Source: Opacimonas immobilis
GTDB taxonomy: Bacteria; Pseudomonadota; Gammaproteobacteria; Enterobacterales; Alteromonadaceae
Direction: 5' to 3'
Length of the DNA: 64,000 bases
NCBI RefSeq assembly: GCF_048282545.1
Contig: NZ_CP182485.1
Coordinates: 496,001-560,000 of the forward strand
The notes under the pieces were generated by a model. That model saw only the letters and a list, made by a program, of their open reading frames with translations. It searched no databases and was not told where the DNA came from. This document shows positions 35,491 through 44,367 of this stretch, in pieces (positions within the stretch are counted from its first letter, which is position 1; each line of letters opens with the position of its first letter). A program made the position numbers and the translations under genes.

Positions 35491-35527
35491 GTTGTGTTCT
35501 CTTGTAATTTTGTAGGGTTCATCTTGT

Positions 35528-35536
35528 ATATTAGCA
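35528..35536 (-). promoter_or_regulatory. Candidate extended -10 promoter of the Phd-like gene
   Basis: On the minus strand TGCTAATAT forms an extended -10 element about 38 bp upstream of the ATG at 35490, giving a leader of roughly 30 nt. No clear -35 was found, which is tolerable for extended -10 promoters. Confidence 0.35.
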
Positions 35537-35586
35537 AAAGAATATAAGCTTGCACGTAAGACGATATGGGAATTTGCGACATATCA

Positions 35587-35607
35587 AACATTCACGCTAT
35601 GAATGTT
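35587..35607. promoter_or_regulatory. 8-bp dyad between the Phd-like gene and greB
   Basis: AACATTCA at 35587-35594 is the perfect reverse complement of TGAATGTT at 35600-35607, with a 5-base centre. It lies in the divergent gap, about 100 bp from each start codon. It could be an operator; it has no U-tract. Confidence 0.35.
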
Positions 35608-35708
35608 AATCGATTAAGGCATTTACTTTGTCGATATTTACTGTCGGTGTTTACCCGTATTTTGGTACACTAAATCATAATCATTCATTGTCGGCCATTT
35701 CATCAGGT

Positions 35709-36188
35709 ATGCAAAAAGCCAATTTAATTACCCCAACAGGATATCGCACCTTACAAGCCGAAGAAGACCAGCTATGGCGAGTGGAGCGTCCCGAGATCAC
35801 CCAAAAAGTCACCTGGGCAGCTGGCCTTGGTGATCGTTCGGACAACGCCGACTATGCTATGAATAAACGTCGGTTACGGCAAATCCATAGCCGGGTAAGG
35901 CATCTGCGCAAGCGCCTTGCAGCTGTGACCGTGGTGGAGCCGAACAAAGCTCAACAAGGTAAGGTGTATTTTGGTGCTTGGGTGACGCTAGAAGATGAAG
36001 CAGGGCAATGCAAAACCGTTCAGATTGTAGGGACAGATGAAGTGAGTTTTCATCGCGCACCCTGCTCAATTGATTCGCCTCTTGCGCGAGCTATGATCGG
36101 CAAAGAAGTCGATGATGAAGTCGAAGTGCGCACACCCAATGGAAAAACATTGTATTTTATCAACGACATCCATTATGACAGTGAGTAA
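35709..36188 (+). CDS. greB: Transcription elongation factor GreB
   Basis: 159 aa from the ATG at 35709, matching GreB length (158 in E. coli); the frame is open from a TTG at 35628. The N-terminal coiled coil carries the acidic tip signature LGDRSDNADYAMNKRRLRQI (Asp/Glu pair that stimulates RNA polymerase transcript cleavage). The C-terminal FKBP-like domain shows VYFGAWVTLEDE and SIDSPLARAMIGKEVDDEV. It rescues backtracked RNA polymerase. Followed 3 bases later by the SMUG2-like gene, so probably co-transcribed. Confidence 0.95.
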   Translation: MQKANLITPTGYRTLQAEEDQLWRVERPEITQKVTWAAGLGDRSDNADYAMNKRRLRQIHSRVRHLRKRLAAVTVVEPNKAQQGKVYFGAWVTLEDEAGQCKTVQIVGTDEVSFHRAPCSIDSPLARAMIGKEVDDEVEVRTPNGKTLYFINDIHYDSE

Positions 36189-36191
36189 TCT

Positions 36192-36878
36192 ATGACGAGC
36201 TTTGCCCAAAGAGTGATCGAGTTTAATCACGGCTTAGACGCAAGCATGCCTCTACCCGAAGGGGTGCGCATGATGAATCCATATGTTGAAGGGAGTCAAA
36301 GCCGTGCTATTTCTGATCAGTTCTATCGCAAATATTACTCAGATGATCGGCCTCGCAGGCTCATTTTGGGCATCAACCCAGGGCGCTTAGGCGCTGGAGC
36401 AACTGGTATTCCATTTACCGACAGTAAACGACTCGCCGAGGTATGTGGGATTGAAGCGCCATTTATCTTACATGAGCCATCATCGGTATTCGTTTACGAT
36501 GTGATTGAAGCATACGGTGGTGCCGAGGCATTCTACCGCGATATTTTTATTGGTGCGGTTTGCCCATTAGGCTTTACCAAACTCAATGCCAAAGGACGTG
36601 AAGTCAACTACAACTATTACGACAGTAAAGCGCTTACCGATGCGGTGATGCCGTTTATTCTCAAAGCACTTCGTGACCAAATTGCGTTAGGCGTCTGTAC
36701 TAAGCGAGTCTTTGTATTTGGCAATGGCAAGAACTACGATTTTTTGTGTAAACTGAATCAACAATATGGTTTTTTTGATGACATCGTACCGCTTGAGCAT
36801 CCCCGCTATGTCATGCAGTACAAAAGCAAGCAGAAAGCGTTTTACATTGACAAATATCTACATGCATTTAGGACGTAA
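36192..36878 (+). CDS. SMUG2-like uracil-DNA glycosylase superfamily protein (DUF4918)
   Basis: 228 aa. The UDG-fold active-site motif appears as GINPGRLGAGATGIPFTD (about 60-77), resembling the SMUG GMNPGPFGMAQTGVPF loop. The C-terminal catalytic loop is LEHPRYVMQY with His near 203. The middle contains FIGAVCPLGFTKLNAKG, where SMUG enzymes have a substrate-binding strand. This supports a base-excision glycosylase acting on uracil or oxidised pyrimidines. Activity is inferred from motifs only. It sits between greB and tex. Confidence 0.78.
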   Translation: MTSFAQRVIEFNHGLDASMPLPEGVRMMNPYVEGSQSRAISDQFYRKYYSDDRPRRLILGINPGRLGAGATGIPFTDSKRLAEVCGIEAPFILHEPSSVFVYDVIEAYGGAEAFYRDIFIGAVCPLGFTKLNAKGREVNYNYYDSKALTDAVMPFILKALRDQIALGVCTKRVFVFGNGKNYDFLCKLNQQYGFFDDIVPLEHPRYVMQYKSKQKAFYIDKYLHAFRT

Positions 36879-36955
36879 ATACTCTGATTAGGCTGGTTGA
36901 ATCCATTATCACATTGCCAGTATAATGCTGTTTTTTCCGATATTCTCCAGCATTC

Positions 36956-39283
36956 ATGATTATCCAAACTCTTGCATCCGAACTATCCGTTCAGCCTCAA
37001 CAAATTCAAGCCGCCGTCGCCTTATTAGATGAAGGCGCCACGGTTCCGTTTATCGCACGTTACCGCAAAGAAGCCACCAATGGTCTGGATGATGCTCAGT
37101 TGCGTCTTCTCGAGACTCGCCTTGGCTATCTACGTGAGCTAGCTGATCGCAAACAAACCATTCTCAAGTCCATTCGTGAGCAAGACAAGTTGACGCCAGA
37201 GCTTGAGGCACAGATAAACTCAGCAGAAACCAAGCAACTATTAGAAGACCTATATCTGCCTTACAAGCCAAAGCGCCGCACCAAAGGCCAAATCGCCATT
37301 GAGGCGGGCATTGAACCACTCGCGGATTTACTTTATCGCGAACCTGAACGCACGCCAGAAACCGAAGCGGAAGCTTATATCAATGTCGATGCTGGGTTTG
37401 CCGATACCAAGGCTGTGTTAGATGGCGCTAAGTTTATTCTGATGGAGCGTTTTGCAGAAGATGCCATGTTGCTGCAAAAACTGCGTAGCCACATGCAACA
37501 GCATGGCTTTGTCGTTGCCAAAGTCATGGCTGGCAAAGAACAAGACGCCGTCAAATACAGCGATTATTTTGCCCATCAAGAAAAATACAAAACCGTTCCC
37601 TCGCATCGTGCCCTAGCAATGTTTCGCGGTCGCAATGAAGGCTTTTTAGCCTTAAATATTACGCTTGACCCAAATGCTGAAAGCCCTTTGACCCGCTCAG
37701 AATGCGAAGATATGATCGCGGCTTATTATCACATCAGCGATGCCGGTCGACCGGCGGATAAATGGCTCCAAGGGGTAGTAACCTGGACGTGGAAAATCAA
37801 AATTTTACTCTCTTTGGAAACCGAACTATTCAATGCATTAAGAGAAAAAGCCGAAGCCGAAGCGATAAATGTTTTTGCTAAAAATCTCAATGATTTGCTT
37901 ATGGCCGCGCCAGCTGGACCCAAAGTGACTATGGGACTTGACCCAGGTATTCGCACAGGCGTCAAAGTCGCTGTCGTCGATGCCACGGGTAAAGTGGTAG
38001 CAACTGCTACGATTTTCCCCCATCCTCCACAAAATGCATGGGATAAATCCATTCGTACCCTTGCGATGTTATGTCAGCAACACAAAGTGGATTTGATCAG
38101 TATTGGTAATGGCACCGGCTCGCGTGAGACAGACAAGCTGGTTGCCCAGATGCTTAAGCAACACAGCGAACTCAAAGTGCAAAAAATCATCATAAGTGAA
38201 GCTGGAGCTTCAGTATATTCAGCTTCAGAACTGGCCTCACAAGAACTACCAGGCTTAGACGTTTCTTTGCGTGGTGCCGTATCGATTGCACGTCGCTTAC
38301 AAGATCCGCTGGCAGAATTAGTTAAAATCGAACCCAAAGCCATTGGCGTTGGCCAATACCAGCACGATGTTTCGCAATCGCATCTTGGCCAGTCTCTGAC
38401 TGCGGTCATTGAAGATTGTGTAAACAAGGTTGGCGTAGATTTGAATACCGCATCGCCGTCTTTGCTAGCTAATGTCTCAGGATTGAATAAAACTTTAGCA
38501 CAAAACATCGTGGCTCACCGTGATGCGCATGGTGCCTTTGGTTCGCGCAAAGATTTATTGGAAGTGGCGCGTTTGGGGCCCAAAGCGTTTGAGCAAGCGG
38601 CTGGATTTTTGCGTATCAACGGCGGACAAAACCCATTAGATGCGTCATCTGTGCACCCTGAAGCGTACCCTGTGGTCGACAAAATTTTGCTCAAAACCGG
38701 TGAGGCAGTCAATGATTTAATCGGAAATACTGGGGTATTGCGTAAATTAGCACCTGCTGACTTTATTGATGAGACGTTTGGGGAGCCTACCGTTAAAGAC
38801 ATTTTGAGTGAATTAGAAAAGCCCGGACGAGACCCTCGCCCTGAGTTCAAAACCGCTAGCTACAAAGAAGGTGTTGAGACCATACAAGATCTTTTGCCGG
38901 GCATGATCTTAGAGGGCGTGGTATCGAACGTTGCAAACTTTGGCGCCTTTGTCGATATTGGGGTGCATCAAGACGGTCTAGTGCATATCTCTGCGTTGAC
39001 TGATGGTTTTATTTCCGATCCTCGAGATGTGGTCAAAACCGGCGAAGTGGTCAAAGTCAAAGTGGTCGAAGTGGATATTGCGCGCAAACGCATATCTCTT
39101 ACGATGCGCCTGAATGATGAAATCGTTGCAGAAAAAGTCTCGAAACCTTCTGGCTCACAACGCAACGAACGCAAACCACAACAGAATCATTACAGTGGCA
39201 GACAGCGCAGTGCACAACCCGCCAATCTCAGTGGGGGTATGGCCGATGCGTTTGCCGCCGCTATGGCAAAACAAAAGAAATAA
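36956..39283 (+). CDS. tex: Tex family transcription/RNA-binding protein
   Basis: 775 aa. The helical N-terminal region (about 1-320) includes FIARYRKEATNGLDDAQL. A YqgF/RNase H-like domain (about 325-450) begins VTMGLDPGIRTGVKVAVVD. Then come helix-hairpin-helix motifs (VGVDLNTASPSLLANVSG) and a C-terminal S1 domain (about 645-715; GMILEGVVSNVANFGAFVDI). A basic, Gln/Asn-rich tail ends the protein. Tex (YhgF) associates with transcription and RNA. greB-tex proximity is conserved with E. coli. Its 3' end overlaps bioH by 23 bp, convergent. Confidence 0.95.
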   Translation: MIIQTLASELSVQPQQIQAAVALLDEGATVPFIARYRKEATNGLDDAQLRLLETRLGYLRELADRKQTILKSIREQDKLTPELEAQINSAETKQLLEDLYLPYKPKRRTKGQIAIEAGIEPLADLLYREPERTPETEAEAYINVDAGFADTKAVLDGAKFILMERFAEDAMLLQKLRSHMQQHGFVVAKVMAGKEQDAVKYSDYFAHQEKYKTVPSHRALAMFRGRNEGFLALNITLDPNAESPLTRSECEDMIAAYYHISDAGRPADKWLQGVVTWTWKIKILLSLETELFNALREKAEAEAINVFAKNLNDLLMAAPAGPKVTMGLDPGIRTGVKVAVVDATGKVVATATIFPHPPQNAWDKSIRTLAMLCQQHKVDLISIGNGTGSRETDKLVAQMLKQHSELKVQKIIISEAGASVYSASELASQELPGLDVSLRGAVSIARRLQDPLAELVKIEPKAIGVGQYQHDVSQSHLGQSLTAVIEDCVNKVGVDLNTASPSLLANVSGLNKTLAQNIVAHRDAHGAFGSRKDLLEVARLGPKAFEQAAGFLRINGGQNPLDASSVHPEAYPVVDKILLKTGEAVNDLIGNTGVLRKLAPADFIDETFGEPTVKDILSELEKPGRDPRPEFKTASYKEGVETIQDLLPGMILEGVVSNVANFGAFVDIGVHQDGLVHISALTDGFISDPRDVVKTGEVVKVKVVEVDIARKRISLTMRLNDEIVAEKVSKPSGSQRNERKPQQNHYSGRQRSAQPANLSGGMADAFAAAMAKQKK

Positions 39284-40043
39284 TTTCTTCTACAAATGCT
39301 TCACGCGCCGACATGAATGGCGCGTGAGAAACATGTTCCATTATAACAGTCTTCGCTTTGGGTTGGAGTACGGCGATTTGATCAGCTGCTTTGACTGGAA
39401 CCAATGCATCAAGCCGACCATAAAGCCTCAACGTGGGCACCTTAATATCACCAATTTGAGTTTTCAAATCAGTCGTTTGCAATAATTTCAGCCCTTGCAA
39501 TAAGCTGGCTTCACAGGGTTCGGGGTAACGTGCTATAGCCTCTCTCAAAGCCAATATGTCAGCTTTCGCATTAGGCGCTCCCATCGCTTGAATGGCGAGG
39601 AACCTTTGCACTGTTGTTCGGTAGTCATGCGCTAATTGAGTTTCAAATGCCTGTAGCACTTCTGGCTTGATCCCTGGCCAATTGGGTTGCGCCATAAACT
39701 GGCAGCTCGTTGCAATACACAACAGACTAGCGAGGTTTTGCTGAGACAGTAGCGCAATTTGTTGAGCGAGTAGGCCACCTAATGACCAGCCAAGTAAGTG
39801 ACATCGACTGGGGAGTTGCTGACTAATGAGCTCAGCGCTTTCTTCAATTGCCCCAAGAGGAATATGTGCGTTGTCACCAAAGCCAGGCAGGTCGAGCAAA
39901 ATTACCCCCATGTACTGTGACAAATCTTCTGCAAGGGAGTCAAACACTCCACTATTTAATCCCCAGCCATGCAACAACACAATAGGTGGGTGAGTATCAG
40001 TGATTAAATCTGGGCTTAAGATCCGCTGTGAAAGTTGAGTCAT
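39261..40043 (-). CDS. bioH: Pimeloyl-ACP methyl ester carboxylesterase BioH
   Basis: 260 aa alpha/beta hydrolase. HGWGLNSGVFD (about 25-35) is the BioH oxyanion loop. The nucleophile Ser87 is in LGWSLGG, the Asp in YGRLDALVP (about 209) and the His in HVSHAPFMS (about 237). It demethylates pimeloyl-ACP methyl ester in biotin synthesis. It is divergent from the ComF-family gene, the standard bioH-gntX arrangement in gammaproteobacteria. Confidence 0.93.
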   Translation of the reverse strand: MTQLSQRILSPDLITDTHPPIVLLHGWGLNSGVFDSLAEDLSQYMGVILLDLPGFGDNAHIPLGAIEESAELISQQLPSRCHLLGWSLGGLLAQQIALLSQQNLASLLCIATSCQFMAQPNWPGIKPEVLQAFETQLAHDYRTTVQRFLAIQAMGAPNAKADILALREAIARYPEPCEASLLQGLKLLQTTDLKTQIGDIKVPTLRLYGRLDALVPVKAADQIAVLQPKAKTVIMEHVSHAPFMSAREAFVEEIISFVLP

Positions 40044-40138
40044 TGAGGTAGGCTGAAGCTTTTTGATGCGAGCATTTTACCGTGTTTTTCTCTTTCATCC
40101 AAACCTGCAAAAATACCTCCGACCAATGCTATGCTGTC

Positions 40139-40798
40139 ATGCGTGAGTTTAATATCTGTTTACTCTGCGATATGCCAAGCACAGCAGTCATTTGTCCTGT
40201 CTGCCAACAGGATATGTTGTGGCGCAGTGATGTGCAGGTGCAATCAGAAATATTAGAACAACTTTGGGTGCATCCTCGGTTATCTCATCTCAAGTGCGAT
40301 ACATTGATTTGCCTTGATAAGTATCGCTACCCTCTGACTTATCTGATCCCTTTAATTAAGTTTCACGACCGTGCTGATTTGTCTACATGGTTAGCTGATC
40401 GTTGGTATGAGCAACGCTTTGCTTTGGTAGATACGCTACCAGATGCTCTGATCAGTGTGCCTTTGCATCCCAAAAGACTGCGCCATAGAGGGTTTAATCA
40501 AGCGGCATTGATTGCAGATAGATTAAGCACCCTCAGTTCTATCCCTCATCTAGTACATGCTGCCAAACGTATAAAAGCGACCAAACGTCAGTCTGAATTA
40601 CAACAAGCACATAGAGAAGCCAACCTTTCCAATGCCTTTACGGTGGATCACCATGCATTGATTGGACTCAAACACATCGCGCTCGTCGATGACGTAATCA
40701 CCACTGGGGCAACGATGAATGCGTTATGCCAAGCGATTCACAAGGTGGCACCACACTTGTATATTGCTGTGTGGTGCCTTGGGTTAGCTGAGCTTTGA
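40139..40798 (+). CDS. gntX: ComF/GntX family phosphoribosyltransferase-like protein
   Basis: 219 aa from the ATG at 40139; a GTG at 40082 in frame would add 19 residues. An N-terminal four-cysteine zinc finger (CLLC about 7, CPVC about 19) precedes a type I PRTase domain with the PRPP loop IALVDDVITTGATMNAL (about 181-197). Divergent from bioH. Homologues are linked to DNA uptake and utilisation (ComF) or were named GntX; enzymatic activity is unproven. Start choice follows the zinc finger lying close to the N-terminus in relatives. Confidence 0.87.
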   Translation: MREFNICLLCDMPSTAVICPVCQQDMLWRSDVQVQSEILEQLWVHPRLSHLKCDTLICLDKYRYPLTYLIPLIKFHDRADLSTWLADRWYEQRFALVDTLPDALISVPLHPKRLRHRGFNQAALIADRLSTLSSIPHLVHAAKRIKATKRQSELQQAHREANLSNAFTVDHHALIGLKHIALVDDVITTGATMNALCQAIHKVAPHLYIAVWCLGLAEL

Positions 40799-40805
40799 CC
40801 ACGCT

Positions 40806-43382
40806 TTAGTTGATAGCAGGGCTCATGTAGATGGCGTTGGCCATGATTTTTTCTGTACCGCGCCAATAGCCTCTAAAATTGACCGGATCCACAATGGCAA
40901 TGACTCGACCTTTGCCTTTGCGGTGCGCAACAAGTGCTGTGGTATTGCCAATCAACTCGTTCACTTCTGGCGCAGTATAACCGGCCACGAGTGGGAATGA
41001 TGTATACTTGGCCGCTTCAATGAAAGGTTTGTCGTCTGCTTGGAGCAGCAAACTGCTGGTTTTGAAAAGTGGCAGTGTCTGGTTGTGAGTGACTCCCCAC
41101 AGCAGAGGGTGCGTCGGGTCTACTTGGGCCAGATGCACGGAGCCGGCGACTTGTTGTAACGCGCGATAAATATTGCGATCGGCATACTGCATATTCTCAA
41201 ACATCACGGCATTGCGCACAGTATTGCGAGATTTTACTGTCGCTTGCAGCCAGCCCATGTCGCTGAGCCAGCTCAACCCCATACGTTGGCCGATCAAAGT
41301 ACCACCTGACTCAAGCCAGGATTCGATTTGCGCTTGGCGCTTCTCATCGAGGTCATTATAGACACCAGTCACCACAATCAGATGCGTAAAATTGGACAGA
41401 TCCACATCCGCCAGACGATCTTTGTCTAACATGGTTAATGGCAAACCAACCCGCGTATCAAAATAATGCCATATTGCGCCAACCGCATTGGAAGATACGC
41501 CCACCCCAGTCAAAATAGCGACTTTGGGCAATTCCAGCGGTAACATGCTTGGGCTGCCCAAATCAATGCCTTCAATCGTCAAACCGGTTGCGAGGCTGTG
41601 CATTTTGATTGGATACTGTGCTAGTGCTTCGTTTAACAAATCAAACAATGGCACGTGACGGTTCAAGCCAACATTAAACACCATTGCACCGGGCGTAAAA
41701 CTCAGTTTATTACCTAATGTGTCATTCCCAGTGAACGGAGCAGTCGCCAAGCGCACATTGACGCCTTGCTCTAATAAAAATTGTAATACCGCTGGCGCTT
41801 TAGCATCGTGCCATGGCAAGACATACGCCACAGCACCAGATTGCAATGGCTGTGCGTCAATGGCCAGTTCAGTAATCGGTGATGCGTTGATTTTGTTGGC
41901 TTCGCGTTTGGACAAACGCGCATAGTCAAGATTATAAGCCAGTGGTAAATTCCAGTTAGAGACATCGTAGAAGGTATTATTGGGAAAAGACTTACGCTCA
42001 GAAAACAGAGATTTGAGCAATCGATATTGTGGTTGGTCAAGGCTGACAAAAACCGCTTTTCCGGCTTGGTAAGATTTGTTGTCTTTGCGCACGTCTTTGT
42101 CAAGCAAAGACAGTTCAATACGGTGGGCGTTGAGCTTTTCGACAAACGCTTGGTTGCGGGTCTGGTCATCACTCAAGCTGACCAAGAATCCGCCTTCGTC
42201 ATCCTCTTTAATGAGAGTTTGCGTCTCTTGATAGAACGCTGCGTGATGATTTAAGAACGCGGATTTATTCTCTAACGCCCCTTGGAAAGTTGAAAACGTC
42301 GTGGCGATTTGGTTTTTGATTGTCATCGGAAAATTAAGCAAGCCATTGTCTGACATCTGTTGTGCCCCTCGTGAACTAGCTTGTTCAAACAAGATCCCGA
42401 CTGTGCCATGCGCATCGGGATAAGTTGAGCCTTTACCATAATAAAAGTCGTCAAAGCGCTCTTGGGTATAGTAGAGCTGTTGCTCATTATCTAATGCCTT
42501 AGCGTGGTATTGGGCCAGCACATTGGTAAGTTGAATATTCTTTGGATTGGTTAATGGGTGAGTGCGATCAGGTACTCCAGGTTGGAAAAAATACGTTGCA
42601 TTGGTACCCATTTCATGAAAATCCGTCAAGATATGCGGACGCCACGCTTGATATTGTGCTACACGAGCTTGGGATTCAGGATGCGTGAGCAACAACCAAT
42701 CGCGATTCAAATCAAACCAATAGTGATTGGTACGGCCGCTAGGGAAACGCTCTCTATGCTCGCGATGATAAGGAGAAGCCGACGGGTTTTGCCCATTATG
42801 CATATTAGTCCACTGCGCAAAGCGGGCTAGACCATCTGGATTCAAAGATGGGTCGAGCAAAATCACGGCATTTTGCAATAAGGCATCAACGCTCTCGCCT
42901 TGGGCCGCTGCCAGATAATACGCCACTAACAAGGCGGCGTTACTGCCTGAAGGCTCATTGCCATGAATCGAATACCCCATATACAAGACTAACGGGGCGT
43001 CATTTTTTGGACGAGTACCTGCGTCAATATGCTGCATATGAGTTTGTTGAATTGCGCCAAGATTAGCCAAGTTATCCGGGTGAGAGATGGTCAGATTCAA
43101 AAGTTCGCGATTTTCATGCGTATAACCAATGACCTCAAGTTGAATGCGATCCGATTGCTGCGCCAAAGTTTTCATATAAGTCACGAGCTGGTCATGACGC
43201 ACATGCCAGGTACCAACCGCATCCCCCAGCACCTCCTGAGGTAGGCTAATTTTGGGGTCATAGGAAACGTTCGTGGGTAGGTAATCCAAATCTGATTTGG
43301 GGTAGAAAACATTGTCGGCAGTGAGGTGTGAACTAGTGAACACCATACACAGGGCACATACTGATGCCAAAATCTGTCGCAT
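40806..43382 (-). CDS. Secreted M14-family zinc carboxypeptidase
   Basis: 858 aa from the ATG at 43382 (Shine-Dalgarno AAAGGA). Residues 1-22 form a Sec signal peptide. The M14 domain spans about 55-370: zinc ligands in SIHGNEPSG (His and Glu near 137), a later His ligand in the ILTDFHEMG region, and the likely catalytic Glu in GILFEQASSRG. The C-terminal half includes a class I amidotransferase-like segment (VAILTGVGVSSNAVGAIWHYF, then FTHLIVVTGVY), a known architecture for large periplasmic M14 peptidases. Probably a periplasmic peptide- or peptidoglycan-degrading enzyme. An in-frame start at 43439 would spoil the signal peptide. Confidence 0.88.
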   Translation of the reverse strand: MRQILASVCALCMVFTSSHLTADNVFYPKSDLDYLPTNVSYDPKISLPQEVLGDAVGTWHVRHDQLVTYMKTLAQQSDRIQLEVIGYTHENRELLNLTISHPDNLANLGAIQQTHMQHIDAGTRPKNDAPLVLYMGYSIHGNEPSGSNAALLVAYYLAAAQGESVDALLQNAVILLDPSLNPDGLARFAQWTNMHNGQNPSASPYHREHRERFPSGRTNHYWFDLNRDWLLLTHPESQARVAQYQAWRPHILTDFHEMGTNATYFFQPGVPDRTHPLTNPKNIQLTNVLAQYHAKALDNEQQLYYTQERFDDFYYGKGSTYPDAHGTVGILFEQASSRGAQQMSDNGLLNFPMTIKNQIATTFSTFQGALENKSAFLNHHAAFYQETQTLIKEDDEGGFLVSLSDDQTRNQAFVEKLNAHRIELSLLDKDVRKDNKSYQAGKAVFVSLDQPQYRLLKSLFSERKSFPNNTFYDVSNWNLPLAYNLDYARLSKREANKINASPITELAIDAQPLQSGAVAYVLPWHDAKAPAVLQFLLEQGVNVRLATAPFTGNDTLGNKLSFTPGAMVFNVGLNRHVPLFDLLNEALAQYPIKMHSLATGLTIEGIDLGSPSMLPLELPKVAILTGVGVSSNAVGAIWHYFDTRVGLPLTMLDKDRLADVDLSNFTHLIVVTGVYNDLDEKRQAQIESWLESGGTLIGQRMGLSWLSDMGWLQATVKSRNTVRNAVMFENMQYADRNIYRALQQVAGSVHLAQVDPTHPLLWGVTHNQTLPLFKTSSLLLQADDKPFIEAAKYTSFPLVAGYTAPEVNELIGNTTALVAHRKGKGRVIAIVDPVNFRGYWRGTEKIMANAIYMSPAIN

Positions 43383-43438
43383 ATCATTGTCCTTTTTATA
43401 TTTTGCCCATATTATGCAATTAAACATGAAAAAAGCCA

Positions 43439-43463
43439 ATACTTGACTGTTTTACTCAAGTAA
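43439..43463 (+). promoter_or_regulatory. Near-consensus IscR type 1 binding site before nfuA
   Basis: The 25-bp site starts ATACTTGACT and ends ACTCAAGTAA. Compared with the E. coli IscR type 1 consensus as I recall it (ATASYYGACT-RWWW-YAGTCRRSTAT) it agrees at 23 of 25 positions. Its core is an exact inverted repeat, TACTTGA/TCAAGTA with 9 bases between. It ends 65 bp before the nfuA start. A TATACT at 43470-43475 could be the -10, with the site covering the -35. 2Fe-2S IscR would repress here. Confidence 0.75.
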
Positions 43464-43528
43464 TAATGGTATACTTACCCTATTGTGATTTACATAACTG
43501 ATGACGCCAATTGGCAAAGGATAATGAG

Positions 43529-44107
43529 ATGATCAGTATTTCCGAAGCAGCTCAAGCACACTTCGTCAAACTCTTACAGAACCAAGAAGCCAACACCAAC
43601 ATTCGAGTATTTGTGGTGAACCCCGGTACGCCAAGTGCTGAATGCGGTGTATCTTACTGTACGCCAGATGCCGTTGAGCCCAATGATGTTCGCTTGCCAT
43701 TTAATGGTTTTGATGCCGTGGTCGACCCTGAATCAGCCCCGTTTTTGGAAGAAGCTGAGATTGATTATGTGACCGACCAAATGGGTTCACAACTCACACT
43801 AAAAGCACCAAACGCCAAAGCCCGGAAAGTGGATGCAGACGCGCCACTCATTGAGCGCGTAGATTACATCATTACTACTGAAGTAAACCCTCAGCTTGCT
43901 TCGCACAACGGCAAAGTCACACTCACCGAAATTACTGAAGACGGTGTTGCGGTACTACAGTTTGGCGGCGGTTGTAATGGATGTTCTATGGTCGATGTCA
44001 CGCTTAAAGAAGGTATTGAGAAGCAATTGTTGGAACAATTCCCAGGTGAGTTAACCGGCGTGAAAGACGCGACTGAACACCAAGCTGGCGAGCACTCTTA
44101 TTACTAA
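43529..44107 (+). CDS. nfuA: Fe-S cluster biogenesis protein NfuA
   Basis: 192 aa from the ATG at 43529, preceded by AAAGGA; a TTG at 43511 is in frame. The N-terminal degenerate A-type scaffold domain (about 1-95) lacks the scaffold cysteines, as in other NfuA. The C-terminal Nfu domain (about 110-190) holds the CxxC motif GGGCNGCSMVD, Cys149 and Cys152. NfuA delivers 4Fe-4S clusters and protects targets under oxidative or iron stress. The upstream IscR-type site fits its regulation in E. coli. Confidence 0.96.
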   Translation: MISISEAAQAHFVKLLQNQEANTNIRVFVVNPGTPSAECGVSYCTPDAVEPNDVRLPFNGFDAVVDPESAPFLEEAEIDYVTDQMGSQLTLKAPNAKARKVDADAPLIERVDYIITTEVNPQLASHNGKVTLTEITEDGVAVLQFGGGCNGCSMVDVTLKEGIEKQLLEQFPGELTGVKDATEHQAGEHSYY

Positions 44108-44170
44108 CCCCATTAGTTCAGGATGAGCCACAGATGCGTCCCGGATATTAATATTTCATTCAACGACACG

Positions 44171-44204
44171 GCGCCAACCCCAAACGGAGTTGGCGCATTT
44201 TTTT
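44171..44204 (+). terminator. Intrinsic terminator of nfuA
   Basis: GCGCCAAC at 44171-44178 pairs with GTTGGCGC at 44189-44196 around a 10-base loop and is followed by ATTTTTTT. It lies about 63 bases after the nfuA stop. Confidence 0.9.
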
Positions 44205-44244
44205 GTATGGTTTACTAACCTTTCGTTTTGGGCTGTTGTGCATC

Positions 44245-44367
44245 ATGCTTGAGTATGGTGTGAGCTCGCTAGCCACCGCTGGGATTGCTCCTCTATTTGC
44301 CGGATTTGTATTAGCAATATACGGTTATTTGGGCATATTTGCGTCGCGCTTTAATCGGTTGCTTTGA
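44245..44367 (+). CDS. Possible 40-aa membrane protein
   Basis: A short frame from ATG 44245 encodes MLEYGVSSLATAGIAPLFAG followed by FVLAIYGYLGIFASRFNRLL. The frame is open back to about 44203 with further hydrophobic residues. One TM helix and a basic C-terminus are evident. It overlaps the 3' end of the convergent MATE gene by 43 bp, and no good Shine-Dalgarno precedes the ATG. It may be a real small protein or chance. Confidence 0.3.
   Translation: MLEYGVSSLATAGIAPLFAGFVLAIYGYLGIFASRFNRLL

Noticed and set aside
38074..38508. 144-aa minus-strand frame inside tex
   Set aside because: Serine- and threonine-rich shadow of a conserved gene, with no domain or ribosome site.
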